In this document: positions 21,332 through 29,561 of the stretch, in pieces
Layout of the letters: each line of letters begins with the position of its first letter
How positions within the stretch are numbered: the stretch's first letter is position 1
Source: Frateuria flava
GTDB taxonomy: Bacteria > Pseudomonadota > Gammaproteobacteria > Xanthomonadales > Rhodanobacteraceae
Direction of reading: 5' to 3'
DNA length: 64,000 bases
Assembly: GCF_017837635.1 (NCBI RefSeq)
Contig: NZ_JAGJRS010000017.1
Span: 1-64,000, forward strand
Notes under the pieces: model-generated
Database searches by the model: none
What the model was told of the DNA's origin: nothing
What the model saw: the letters and a program-made list of their open reading frames with translations, nothing else
Program-made: the position numbers and the translations under genes

Positions 21332-21337
21332 GATAAT
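21332..21337 (+). promoter_or_regulatory. -10-like GATAAT just before envC
   Basis: The hexamer ends 8 bases before the envC ATG, and no Shine-Dalgarno lies between. Transcription starting at the usual distance would give an almost leaderless mRNA. No convincing -35 was seen. Confidence 0.35.
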
Positions 21338-21345
21338 CGGTCCCC

Positions 21346-22521
21346 ATGCGTCGACCCACCCTTCGTGCCCTCGCCCGCCTGCTGACCTTCATCGCACTGG
21401 CCGCCGCCGTGCCGGCCATCGCGCAGGACGCCTCCGTGCACAAGCAGACCCAGGCCAGGCAGCAACTGGCCGAACTGCGCAGCAAGATGGAGGCGCTGGC
21501 CCGTGAGCAGGCACAGACCGCCGCCCGACGCGACAGCGCCAACGCCCTGCTGGCGCGCCAGGCCAACGCACTGGCCGAGGCCGCCCGCGCGCTGCGCGAG
21601 GCCGACGCCGCGCTGGCGGCCAAGCAGCAGGAACTGGAACGGTTGCAACAGCAGCGCAGCGAACTGGATCAACGCCTGGCCGGCCAGCGCGCGGCCATCG
21701 CCGACCTGCTGCGCGCCACCTACACCCTCGGCAGGGGCACCGACCTGCGCCTGCTCCTGGGCGACCAGGACCTCGCGCAGATCGCCCGCGCGCTGGCCTA
21801 CTCGAAGTATTTCCAGCAGGACCGGGCCGCACGCGTGGCCGCACTGATGAACGAACTCGGCCGCCTGCAACAGCTGGAGGCCGACATCACCGCCGAACAG
21901 CAGGCCCTGGCCGCCACCCGTGCCGAGCGCGCCGACAAGGCCCAGGCGCTCGCCGCCCAGCGTGCCGCGCAACAGAAGCTGGTCGCCCAGGCCAACGCCA
22001 AGTACAAGGACGAGGGCCAGCGCCTGGCCGCGATGAAGCAGAACGCGCAGTCGCTGGACCATCTGGTCGACCAGCTGCAGCGAGCGATCGACGAAGCCGC
22101 CCGCGAAGCGGCGCGCAACGAGCGCGCCAGCCCCGCCGCGCCCAACCGGGCCGGGGGCAAGGCCGACATCCGCGGCAACCTGCCCTGGCCCGCATCCGGC
22201 GCCGTGGTGAACTACGGCAATGGCGTGCTGATCAAGGCCGAAGGTGGCAGCGACGTGCACGCGGTGGCGCGCGGCCGGGTGGTCTACGCCGCCTTCCTGC
22301 GCGGCTACGGCCTGCTGGTGATCCTCAACCACGGCGATGGCTGGCTGAGCATGTACGGCAACAACGAAAGCGTGCTGCACACCGTGGGCGACCAGGTCGA
22401 CGCGGGCGAAGCGATCGCCACCGCCAGTCCCACCACCGGCGTCAACACCGGCGTGTATTTCGAACTGCGTCACAAGAACAAGCCGGTCGACCCGCGCGGC
22501 TGGCTCGCCAGGCGCCGTTGA
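21346..22521 (+). CDS. envC: Murein hydrolase activator EnvC family protein
   Basis: Periplasmic activator of septal amidases (AmiA/AmiB), needed for daughter-cell separation. The 391-aa product has a signal peptide (cleavage after AIA at residue 26), a long Ala/Gln/Arg-rich coiled coil (about 30-265) and a C-terminal LytM (M23) domain (about 280-391). In the LytM domain the zinc-binding HxxxD position is replaced (GVLIKAEGGSDVHAVARG), while NHGDGWLSMYGN and YFELRHKNKPVDP are kept. Loss of the metal site is the mark of EnvC-type activators rather than active endopeptidases. The ctpA gene follows by 86 bp, an arrangement common in Xanthomonadales and Pseudomonas. Confidence 0.92.
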   Translation: MRRPTLRALARLLTFIALAAAVPAIAQDASVHKQTQARQQLAELRSKMEALAREQAQTAARRDSANALLARQANALAEAARALREADAALAAKQQELERLQQQRSELDQRLAGQRAAIADLLRATYTLGRGTDLRLLLGDQDLAQIARALAYSKYFQQDRAARVAALMNELGRLQQLEADITAEQQALAATRAERADKAQALAAQRAAQQKLVAQANAKYKDEGQRLAAMKQNAQSLDHLVDQLQRAIDEAAREAARNERASPAAPNRAGGKADIRGNLPWPASGAVVNYGNGVLIKAEGGSDVHAVARGRVVYAAFLRGYGLLVILNHGDGWLSMYGNNESVLHTVGDQVDAGEAIATASPTTGVNTGVYFELRHKNKPVDPRGWLARRR

Positions 22522-22607
22522 CGCCCCCTGCCGCGCACCGCACGCTAACTTTGGAACGACCACGCTGCCGCGCGGTCGAAATACGCCGGATACCCAGGAG
22601 TCTTTGC

Positions 22608-23951
22608 ATGCATCCGATCCCCCGTGCCCTGGCCTGCGCCGTGACCGCCGCGCTGGCGTTCGCGCCGCTGCATGCACAGCAGGCTCCGGCCAGCGCCGCA
22701 AGCTCGGCGACACCGGCCAAGGCCGCCAGCGCCCCCGATCCGGTCGACCTGGACGACGTGCGCAACTTCAGTCGCGTGTATGAAGTGATCCGCCAGGCCT
22801 ACGTCGAGCCGGTGGACAACAAAACGCTGATGAAGGCGGCGATCAGCGGCATGCTGAGCGGCCTGGACCCGCACAGCGAATACCTGGACAAACAGGGCCT
22901 GCAGCAGCTTTCCGAAGACACCACCGGCCAGTACAGCGGCCTGGGCATCGAGGTGCTGGAAGTGGACGGCACGCTGCGCATCATCGCCCCGATCGACGAC
23001 ACCCCGGCCGCGCGCGCCGGCATCAAGCCCGGCGATACCATCGCCAAGATCAACGGCAAGCCGGTCGATCCGGAAAACGTGGACGACATGTTCAAGCTGC
23101 TGCGCGGCGAACCGGGCAGCAAGGTCACGCTTTCGATCCTGCACGAGAACAGCGACCAGCCGATCGACATGCACCTGGTGCGCGAGCAGATCTCGGTGAC
23201 CAGCGTGAAGCTGCGCGAGCTGCAGCCCGGCTACACCTACATCCGCGTCAGCCAATTCCAGGAAGACACCGCCGACGACCTGGAGCGCAAGTTCGCCGCC
23301 TATGTGACCAAGCACGGCCAGCCCAAGGGTGCCGTGCTCGACCTGCGCTCCAATCCCGGCGGCCTGCTCACCTCGGCGGTGGCGGTCAGCGACGATTTCC
23401 TCGACGCAGGCGGCATCGTCAGCACGCGCGGACGGCTGGCTGACGCCAATATGAAGTTCGACGCGCACCCGGGCGATCTGCTGCAGGGCGCGCCGATGGT
23501 GCTGCTGGCTGACAACGGCACCGCCTCGGCGGCAGAGATCGTCGCCGGCGCGCTCAAGGACAACCATCGTGCACTGATCGTGGGCCGGCGCACCTTCGGC
23601 AAGGGCGTGGTGCAGACCGTGCTGCCGCTGGATGCCGACCACGCGGTCAAGCTCACCACCGCCCGCTACTACACCCCCAACGGCACCTCGATCCAGGCCG
23701 AAGGCATCAAGCCGGACATCGCGCTGGCCGAACTCACCGTCAACCAGGCGGACAGCCAGCCGGAGCTGATCAACTCGGAGGCCGACCTCAAGCACCACCT
23801 GGCCAACGAAAACACGGCCGCCATGCAGGACATCGACAACGACGGCAGTGCGGAGAACGCCAAGCTGGCCACCCAGGACTACACGCTGGCGCAGGCGCTG
23901 AACATCCTCAAGGGGCTGGCGCTGGGGCATCGCGCGGACGCCGTGAAGTAG
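22608..23951 (+). CDS. ctpA: Carboxyl-terminal processing protease (S41 family)
   Basis: Periplasmic serine protease that trims or degrades envelope proteins from the C-terminus; in Pseudomonas CtpA controls peptidoglycan hydrolases. The 447-aa product has a signal peptide (cleavage after LHA, residue 23), a PDZ domain (about 105-190, with YSGLGIEVLEVDGTLRI) and the S41 catalytic core. The Ser/Lys dyad is Ser306 in NGTASAAEIV and Lys331 in RRTFGKGVVQT, at the usual 25-residue spacing. The ATG at 22608 has AGGAG seven bases upstream. Its position after envC supports a shared role in cell-wall turnover during division. Confidence 0.94.
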   Translation: MHPIPRALACAVTAALAFAPLHAQQAPASAASSATPAKAASAPDPVDLDDVRNFSRVYEVIRQAYVEPVDNKTLMKAAISGMLSGLDPHSEYLDKQGLQQLSEDTTGQYSGLGIEVLEVDGTLRIIAPIDDTPAARAGIKPGDTIAKINGKPVDPENVDDMFKLLRGEPGSKVTLSILHENSDQPIDMHLVREQISVTSVKLRELQPGYTYIRVSQFQEDTADDLERKFAAYVTKHGQPKGAVLDLRSNPGGLLTSAVAVSDDFLDAGGIVSTRGRLADANMKFDAHPGDLLQGAPMVLLADNGTASAAEIVAGALKDNHRALIVGRRTFGKGVVQTVLPLDADHAVKLTTARYYTPNGTSIQAEGIKPDIALAELTVNQADSQPELINSEADLKHHLANENTAAMQDIDNDGSAENAKLATQDYTLAQALNILKGLALGHRADAVK

Positions 23952-24265
23952 CGCTTCCACCTTGCGGCTTGCTCCCCACCTCTCGGGGAGAGGGCGGGAC
24001 TGAACGGGGAAAGTTTGGGTGGAATGCGGCGAGCCGCGCCTTTGCGGCGAAGAGCAACCGCTCCATGCAACCGCCGGGCGAGCCCCGGCCCCTCACCCCA
24101 ACCCTCTCCCCGGAGGGGAGAGGGAGCCAGAAGCTGGTCTGCTCGCAGAGACCCGCACACCCTGCGCTCAACATCATCGGCAGCCCTCTCTGCATGCCGA
24201 CTGCCACCACGGCACGCGAGCGCCTTGCTCCCTCTCCCCTGCGGGGAGACGGAGCTGAGCGCGAG
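23952..24265. other. Intergenic region with three CCCTCTCC-type repeats
   Basis: No gene is supported in these 314 bases between convergent ctpA and tatC. Three copies of the dispersed CCCTCTCC/GGAGAGGG palindrome lie at 23971-23995, 24091-24126 and 24226-24252. Any of them could act as transcription stops for the two converging genes, although none has a clean T-run. Confidence 0.6.
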
Positions 24266-25024
24266 TTACTCCGAAGCCACGTCGCGCGGCTTGACCAGCC
24301 AACGCACGGCCAGCACGCCCAGCTCGTAGAGCAGGCACATGGGCACGGCCAGCATGATCATCGAGGTGATATCAGGCGGCGTGATCACCGCAGCGATGGC
24401 GAACGCACCCACGATGGCGTACCGGCGCACGGCGCGCAGCTTGGCGACATCGACCACGCCCACGGCGGCCAGGATCACCACCGCCACCGGCACCTCGAAG
24501 CACAGGCCGAAGGCGAAGAACATCAGCATCACGAAATCCAGGTAATGCGTGATGTCGGTCATCATCTCCACGCCCGCGGGCGTCACCGCGGTGAGGAAGC
24601 GGAACGCCGCCGGCAGCACCAGGAAATAGGCGAACGCGCAGCCGATGTAGAACAGCGCCAGCGCCGCCAGCAGCAGCGGCCGCGCCAGCCGCTTCTCGTG
24701 CCTGTACAGGCCGGGGCTGACGAAGGCCCACAGCTGATAGAGGATCACCGGCATGCTGATGAACAGCGCGGTGTAGAAGGCGAGCTTGAGCGGCGTGATG
24801 AACGGACTGGCCACCTCGGTCGCGATCAGGTGCGCGCCCTGCGGCAGGTGCGCCACCAGTGGCGCGGCCAGCAGGGTGTAGAGCCGGTTGGCGAAGGGAA
24901 TCAGCGCCAGCAGTACGAGCAGCACCATCGCGCATGCCTTGAGCAGGCGCGAGCGCAGTTCGATCAGGTGGGAAAACAGACCCTGCTGCAGGTCGACCTG
25001 CGGCTCGGGCTCAGGCGATGCCAT
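24266..25024 (-). CDS. tatC: Sec-independent protein translocase TatC
   Basis: Twin-arginine signal receptor of the Tat export complex (inner membrane). The 252-aa product has six hydrophobic segments and the family landmarks HLIELRSRLLKAC near residue 20 and ALFISMPVILYQLWAFVSPGLYRHEKR around residues 85-112. The end of tatB overlaps its start by 14 bases, so the two are translationally linked. Part of the tatA-tatB-tatC operon transcribed to the left. Confidence 0.96.
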   Translation of the reverse strand: MASPEPEPQVDLQQGLFSHLIELRSRLLKACAMVLLVLLALIPFANRLYTLLAAPLVAHLPQGAHLIATEVASPFITPLKLAFYTALFISMPVILYQLWAFVSPGLYRHEKRLARPLLLAALALFYIGCAFAYFLVLPAAFRFLTAVTPAGVEMMTDITHYLDFVMLMFFAFGLCFEVPVAVVILAAVGVVDVAKLRAVRRYAIVGAFAIAAVITPPDITSMIMLAVPMCLLYELGVLAVRWLVKPRDVASE

Positions 25025-25469
25025 GCGGAGGTTCCTTCACCGGCGCGTGCTTGGGATCGTCGGCGAACAGGTCGCCGGTGAGCGTGTCGCGTTCGGGCGC
25101 GGTCTCGTCGCCCTCGTTGGTCCCATCCGCCACGTCGCTGGCCAACCGCGCCTCCGGTCCGGATCCGGACGACATCGCTGGGGCGGGCGCCGCCGCCACC
25201 GAGCCGACCACCTCGCGCACTTCGCGGGCGGTGGCGTTCATCTGCGCCTGCGCCGCCTCGGCGCGCGCGGCGGCCTCGCGGGCAGTCCGCTTGATCTCCT
25301 CGATCTCCAGCTCGCGCTCGACCTCGGCGCGCACGCTGTCCCAGGTGTTGCGCACGCGGCGTACCAACGCACCGGCGGTGCGTGCCGCACCGGGAAGCTT
25401 TTCAGGCCCGAGCACCAGCAGCGCAATAAGCGCCAGCAGCAGCATCTTGCCGAAGCTGATCTCGATCAT
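25011..25469 (-). CDS. tatB: Sec-independent protein translocase TatB
   Basis: TatB subunit that binds Tat substrates together with TatC. The 152-aa product starts MIEISFGKMLLLALIALLVLGPEKLP, the single membrane helix with the conserved Glu and GPEKLP hinge, then an amphipathic charged helix and a Glu/Pro-rich tail. It begins 18 bases after tatA and overlaps tatC by 14 bases. Confidence 0.94.
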   Translation of the reverse strand: MIEISFGKMLLLALIALLVLGPEKLPGAARTAGALVRRVRNTWDSVRAEVERELEIEEIKRTAREAAARAEAAQAQMNATAREVREVVGSVAAAPAPAMSSGSGPEARLASDVADGTNEGDETAPERDTLTGDLFADDPKHAPVKEPPHGIA

Positions 25470-25487
25470 CGTCGCGCCACCGCGCGC

Positions 25488-25733
25488 TTACTTGGTTTCG
25501 CTGGTGTCGCGCGCCTTGCTGGCGGTGGCGTCCGAGGCCGGCGGGTCGGCGCGCAGCTGTTCCTGCGCCTTGCGCTTGGCCTCTTCGTCGTCCTCGTCGC
25601 CCTGCATGGCTTTCTTGAAGCCACGCACGGCGTTGCCCAGGTCCGGGCCCATCTTCGCCAGCTTGCCGGTGCCGAAGATCACCAGCACCACGATCAGCAG
25701 GATGATCCAATGCCAAAAACTGTCCAGACCCAT
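25488..25733 (-). CDS. tatA: Sec-independent protein translocase TatA
   Basis: Pore-forming subunit of the Tat translocase. The 81-aa product begins MGLDSFWHWIILLIVVLVIF and has FGTGKLAKMGPDLGNAVRGFKKA, the TatA hinge and amphipathic helix, in place of TatB's GPEKLP. The charged tail (GDEDDEEAKRK) is usual. The ATG at 25733 is chosen because the membrane helix then starts at residue 7; the frame is open further upstream without TatA-like sequence. First gene of the tat operon; the SYLF gene upstream ends 67 bp away. Confidence 0.95.
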   Translation of the reverse strand: MGLDSFWHWIILLIVVLVIFGTGKLAKMGPDLGNAVRGFKKAMQGDEDDEEAKRKAQEQLRADPPASDATASKARDTSETK

Positions 25734-25800
25734 GACTTCAAACCTCTGACGGACTGTGCCGAAAACCGTTGTGTTGCCAAGCGCTATGCCAGCAACGGGA

Positions 25801-26487
25801 TCAACGCGCAGTGTACTCCTCAAGCTGGTCGCGGAAGTCCACGACCGGGCCGGGCACGTTGCTGACGCCGCCTTCGAAGATGCGGCGCGGCGTAATGCCG
25901 GGGCCGTAGATCGCCTCGTTGGCGTCGTAGTCGATGCGCAGCACCGAGCCGTCCAGCGCCACGCCGGCGAACAGCCCGCGCGAGCGCGAGTAGGAGTAGA
26001 TCTCCGCCTTCATCTGCGCGTCCGTGGCGGCGCTGGCGGTGCGGCCTACCGGGCCGGCGGCGGCGGCGGCATCGGCGCCGACGGTGAACTTGCCGTTGAC
26101 GATCGAATCGACCCCGCGCCGGGTGCGGAACACCAGCACCACGTCGGTGGAGGACACCCCCGCCTGGAAGCCCACGCTGCCGCCGGTCAGGGTGATGAAG
26201 CTCGGGTTGGACCAGGTGCCATCCGGGCTGCGCACCGAGATCAGCCCTTCGCCGCGACGGCCGCCGAAGATGAAGCCGGCCTTGACCATGTCGGGGATCA
26301 CCGCGATCGCCTTGGCGTTTTCAAGCAGTTCCTTCGGAATCGCCTTGTCCGGCGCCTGCATGACCTCGTGCAGCACGCGCACCGCGTTCTGCGCGCGCAC
26401 CAGCGGCGGATCCTCGGCATGGGCCGCCATCGACGGCAGCAACAGGGCCAGCGCGATCAGCGAGCAACGACGCAATGCCTTGAACAT
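25801..26487 (-). CDS. SYLF (Ysc84-like) lipid-binding domain protein
   Basis: A 228-aa secreted protein with a SYLF/DUF500 domain, named for lipid binding in eukaryotic SH3YL1 and Ysc84; the bacterial role is unknown. Signal peptide MFKALRRCSLIALALLLPSMAAHA is cleaved before EDPP. Landmarks: AIAVIPDMVKAGFIFGGRRGEG (residues about 65-86), GGSVGFQAGVSSTDVVLVF, and YSYSRSRGLFAGVALDGS. AAGGAG lies seven bases before the ATG at 26487. It lies upstream of tatA in the same direction, 67 bp away, and diverges from hemH. Confidence 0.9.
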   Translation of the reverse strand: MFKALRRCSLIALALLLPSMAAHAEDPPLVRAQNAVRVLHEVMQAPDKAIPKELLENAKAIAVIPDMVKAGFIFGGRRGEGLISVRSPDGTWSNPSFITLTGGSVGFQAGVSSTDVVLVFRTRRGVDSIVNGKFTVGADAAAAAGPVGRTASAATDAQMKAEIYSYSRSRGLFAGVALDGSVLRIDYDANEAIYGPGITPRRIFEGGVSNVPGPVVDFRDQLEEYTAR

Positions 26488-26580
26488 GGGTGAACTCCTT
26501 GCAAGGGAATGGGGGTGCGGCACCGCGCCCGGAGGCCGGTCGGGCGGCTTGTGGCAGACTCCACCGCCTGCCTGCCGCCG

Positions 26581-27636
26581 ATGCCTTCGATGCCACAGCG
26601 CGACCACTATACCGGCCCTTCAGACCACGCCCCTGACCGGAACGTTCAGGCAGGCGCGCGTGCGACCGGCGTGCTGCTGGTCAACCTGGGCACGCCCGAA
26701 GCGCCGACCGCGCGCGCGCTCCGGCCCTACCTGGCCGAGTTTCTCTCCGACCGTCGCGTGATCGACTACCCGCGCTGGAAGTGGTGGCCGATCCTGCAGG
26801 TCATCCTGGCGATCCGCCCGCGTCGATCGGCGCACGCCTATGCGCGGATCTGGACCGACGCCGGCTCGCCGCTGCGCGTGCTGAGCGAGGCGTTGGCCAC
26901 GGCACTGCAGGCCGAACTCGGTGACCAGGCGCACGTCGCGCTGGCGATGCGCTACGGGGCGCCATCAGTGGCTGCAAAAATCGCCGAGCTGCAGGCCGCC
27001 GGCGTGCAGCGGCTGCTGGTGCTGCCGCTGTATCCGCAGTATTCGGCGACCTCCACCGGTTCGGTGATCGATGCGGTGGCCGATACGCTCAAGCGCCTGC
27101 GCTGGCCGCCGGAGCTGCGGCTGGTCAACACCTACCACGACGATCCGACCCACATCGAGGCACTGGCCAGCCGCATCGAACGCTGGTGGGAGGCCAACGG
27201 CCGCGGCGAGAAGCTGCTGCTGTCCTTCCACGGTATCCCGGAGCGCTACGTGCGCCTGGGCGATCCGTACCTGGCGCAGTGCCAGGCCACCACCGCGCGG
27301 CTGCGCGCGCGGCTGGGCCTGGACGAGAGCCAGTTGCTGCTGAGTTTCCAGTCGCGCGTGGGCCGCGAGACGTGGCTGCAGCCCTATACCGACGCCACCG
27401 TGCGCCGACTTGCCAGCGAAGGCGTCAAGCGGCTGGACGTGGCCTGTCCCGGCTTTGCCGTGGATTGCCTGGAGACGCTGGAGGAAATCGCCATGCAAAA
27501 CCGCGATTTCTTCCTCGAAGCCGGTGGCGACGCGCTGCGCTACATTCCCGCGCTCAATGACTCGCCCGAACAGGTGGCAAGCCTGGCGGCGATCATCCGC
27601 CGGCACACACAGGGGTGGCCGGGCTTCGACTCGTAG
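26581..27636 (+). CDS. hemH: Ferrochelatase
   Basis: Inserts Fe2+ into protoporphyrin IX, the last step of protoheme synthesis. The 351-aa product contains GVLLVNLGTPEAPTARALRP at the N-terminus, the substrate-binding/catalytic histidine in LLSFHGIPERYV (about residue 215) and CPGFAVDCLETLEEI carrying the conserved acidic residues. Length is typical of proteobacterial HemH. The ATG at 26581 is a choice; a second ATG at 26590 is equally possible, and neither has a clear ribosome-binding site. Heme made here feeds the heme O/A branch encoded at 48.7-50.8 kb. Confidence 0.93.
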   Translation: MPSMPQRDHYTGPSDHAPDRNVQAGARATGVLLVNLGTPEAPTARALRPYLAEFLSDRRVIDYPRWKWWPILQVILAIRPRRSAHAYARIWTDAGSPLRVLSEALATALQAELGDQAHVALAMRYGAPSVAAKIAELQAAGVQRLLVLPLYPQYSATSTGSVIDAVADTLKRLRWPPELRLVNTYHDDPTHIEALASRIERWWEANGRGEKLLLSFHGIPERYVRLGDPYLAQCQATTARLRARLGLDESQLLLSFQSRVGRETWLQPYTDATVRRLASEGVKRLDVACPGFAVDCLETLEEIAMQNRDFFLEAGGDALRYIPALNDSPEQVASLAAIIRRHTQGWPGFDS

Positions 27637-27651
27637 CGGCGTTTGTATCGA

Positions 27652-27677
27652 GCCTTCCCCGCGAACGTGGGGGAAGC
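27652..27677. repeat. Inverted repeat after hemH
   Basis: GCCTTCCCCGCG-AA-CGTGGGGGAAGC, nearly perfect. Same family as the copies at 45-66 and 160-185. It lies between the convergent hemH and VanZ genes, so it may contribute to termination. Confidence 0.55.
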
Positions 27678-27772
27678 TGACAACAGGCGGAGGGGCGCTC
27701 CTGGGCGAAAGCACGGTCAGCCCTTCGCAAGGCCTCCGGGCACCTTCCGCCGTGAACCGGGAAGGATCTGCG

Positions 27773-28204
27773 TCAGCGGCGTTCCGGTTGCAGGCCAAGC
27801 ACGCGCTCGATGCACGCGAGCACACCGGCCAATGGCGTGCGCAGCAACAGCGCGCCCAGGCCCAGGCCGAGTGCATCGGCCGCCAGATCCCACACGCTCG
27901 CATCCCTGGGGTTGTGCGGCCATTGCGCCAGCTCGATCAGCAGGCCGAACAGCAGGCAGGCGGCGGCCACGCCCAGGCGGGGGCGCGGCCGGTGGTAGAG
28001 ATTGCCCCACCAGCCCATCAACGCGGCAAAGGCGAGCATGTGCAGCAGCTTGTCGCCCGCCGGCAGGGCCAATGCCATCGCGGTGAGGCGACGGGTCGCC
28101 GGCAGCAGCGCAATGGCAGCCGTGGCGGCCATCAGCAGCACGCCCAGCACGGCCCAGCCGCGCCGCCAGCGCAACGGCGCGGCCTCCTGCGCCAGCGCGT
28201 TCAC
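27773..28204 (-). CDS. VanZ-like family membrane protein
   Basis: A 143-aa inner-membrane protein of the VanZ-like family, named after a teicoplanin-resistance accessory protein; most members have no proven role. Four hydrophobic segments; the family motifs DKLLHMLAFAALMGWW (about residue 50) and LLIELAQ...DLAADALGLGLG are present. The GTG start at 28204 overlaps the stop of the upstream methyltransferase gene in a GTGA arrangement, so translation is probably coupled. Confidence 0.8.
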   Translation of the reverse strand: MNALAQEAAPLRWRRGWAVLGVLLMAATAAIALLPATRRLTAMALALPAGDKLLHMLAFAALMGWWGNLYHRPRPRLGVAAACLLFGLLIELAQWPHNPRDASVWDLAADALGLGLGALLLRTPLAGVLACIERVLGLQPERR

Positions 28205-29394
28205 AGCCGCCCGCCCTGGTCGGCGGCAAGCAGCTCGGCGGCCAGCGGCAGCGCTGGCAGTCCGCGCGCGAACAGCATCGCCTGGAAGCGTTCACCCATC
28301 TGCTCGGGCAGGGTCAGCCGACGTACCTGCTGTGCCAGGCGCTGGCGGGCGAGGTCGTCGCCGGCCTGCGCGTAGGCCTGTTCGAAGGCCGCCTGCAGCC
28401 CGCTGGCGAGCAGGAACTGCGCCTGCGGCAGGTAGGCCGCGACGCCGAAGCCGGCGCTGTTGCCGGCCTCGGCCAGCGCGGTGAAATCCACCGAGGCGGT
28501 GAGGTCGTTCAGGCCCGGCAGATGCAACGGATCGGCGTGCGCGTGATGGCGGTAGTGCGCCATCAGCGTGCCGTCGCTGCGCTCGGGCAGGTAGAACTCG
28601 CGGCGCACGTAGCCGTAGTCGATGAACAGCATCAGTCCCGCCTCGAGCGTGCCGGCGACCGCCTGCACCCAGTACGGCAGCTGCGGCAGCACTTCGGAGC
28701 GGTAGCCGTCCTCGAAGGGCCGGCCCAGGTCGCGTTCCAGGTGGCGCACCGCGCCGGCGACCAGCGCGTCGGCCGGGCGGTCGGTGCGCATCAGCCGGCC
28801 TTCGCCGTCGAGCGTGACGTGTTCCTCGTAGACCTCGCCCGCACGCAGTGTGAAGCGCGTGGTCGGCAGCGCGTCGACCACCTCGTTGGCGAACAGCACG
28901 CCGCGCCAGTTCTCTTCCGGCGGGCGGTCCAGCCAGGCCAAGCGTGCGTTGAGGTCGGCCGGCAGCGCGGCGGCAAGCCGATCGCGCTGGCGCTCGCGCA
29001 GGTCGGCGCTCGGTTCCAGGATCAGGTAGCGACGCGGCAAGGTGCCTGCGTCGGCGGAAGCCTTCAGCACGGCCTCGGCGAAGGCGCCGCTGCCGCCGCC
29101 CAGTTCGAGGAAGTCGGCCCGGTCACCCAGCATCGCCAGCACCGGCTGCACCGCGTTGGCCACGCACTGCGCGAACAGGCCGCCCAGCTCCGGCGCGGTG
29201 ATGAAATCGCCGGCCTCGCCGAACTTGGTTTTGCCGGCGCTGTAGTAGCCCAGGCCAGGCGCGTACAGGCAGCGCTCCATGTACTGGGCGAACGGCATCG
29301 GTCCGTGCGAGGCGATCTGCTCGCGCAGGAGCTGCAGCAGGCGATCGGAGTGGGCGCGCTCGTCGGGGCCGGGATCGGGGAGTCGTGAGGCCAT
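28201..29394 (-). CDS. MidA/NDUFAF7 family SAM-dependent methyltransferase
   Basis: A 397-aa class I methyltransferase of the COG1565 family; the eukaryotic member NDUFAF7 methylates an arginine in complex I subunit NDUFS2. Landmarks: MPFAQYMERCLYAPGLGYYS at residues about 33-52, GDFITAPELGGLFAQ, the SAM-binding FLELGGGSGAFAEAVL (about 95-110) and GLMLFIDYGYVRREFY. The start ATG at 29394 lies 17 residues before the first conserved segment. Whether it methylates complex I in bacteria is unproven. Followed by VanZ with a 4-base overlap. Confidence 0.88.
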   Translation of the reverse strand: MASRLPDPGPDERAHSDRLLQLLREQIASHGPMPFAQYMERCLYAPGLGYYSAGKTKFGEAGDFITAPELGGLFAQCVANAVQPVLAMLGDRADFLELGGGSGAFAEAVLKASADAGTLPRRYLILEPSADLRERQRDRLAAALPADLNARLAWLDRPPEENWRGVLFANEVVDALPTTRFTLRAGEVYEEHVTLDGEGRLMRTDRPADALVAGAVRHLERDLGRPFEDGYRSEVLPQLPYWVQAVAGTLEAGLMLFIDYGYVRREFYLPERSDGTLMAHYRHHAHADPLHLPGLNDLTASVDFTALAEAGNSAGFGVAAYLPQAQFLLASGLQAAFEQAYAQAGDDLARQRLAQQVRRLTLPEQMGERFQAMLFARGLPALPLAAELLAADQGGRL

Positions 29395-29479
29395 GGCGTG
29401 ATGATGTGCAAAAGGTGAAGGTTAGCCGATGGGATGTTGCGAGCCCGTCGGGGTGTCGAAATGGCCTCCCCTGTCCGCA

Positions 29480-29511
29480 GCCCTCTCTCCCGGCGGGGCC
29501 CGGGAGAGGGC
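29480..29511. repeat. CCCTCTCTCCC palindrome
   Basis: CCCTCTCTCCCGG followed by CCCGGGAGAGGG, a good stem of the dispersed CCCTCTCC family. It lies in the 167-base gap between two minus-strand genes and may act as the terminator of the upstream receptor gene. Confidence 0.6.
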
Positions 29512-29561
29512 GCGCATCACGGAAGCCTGCCCTCTTTCGCGAGAACGCCAAGCGCCCTCAC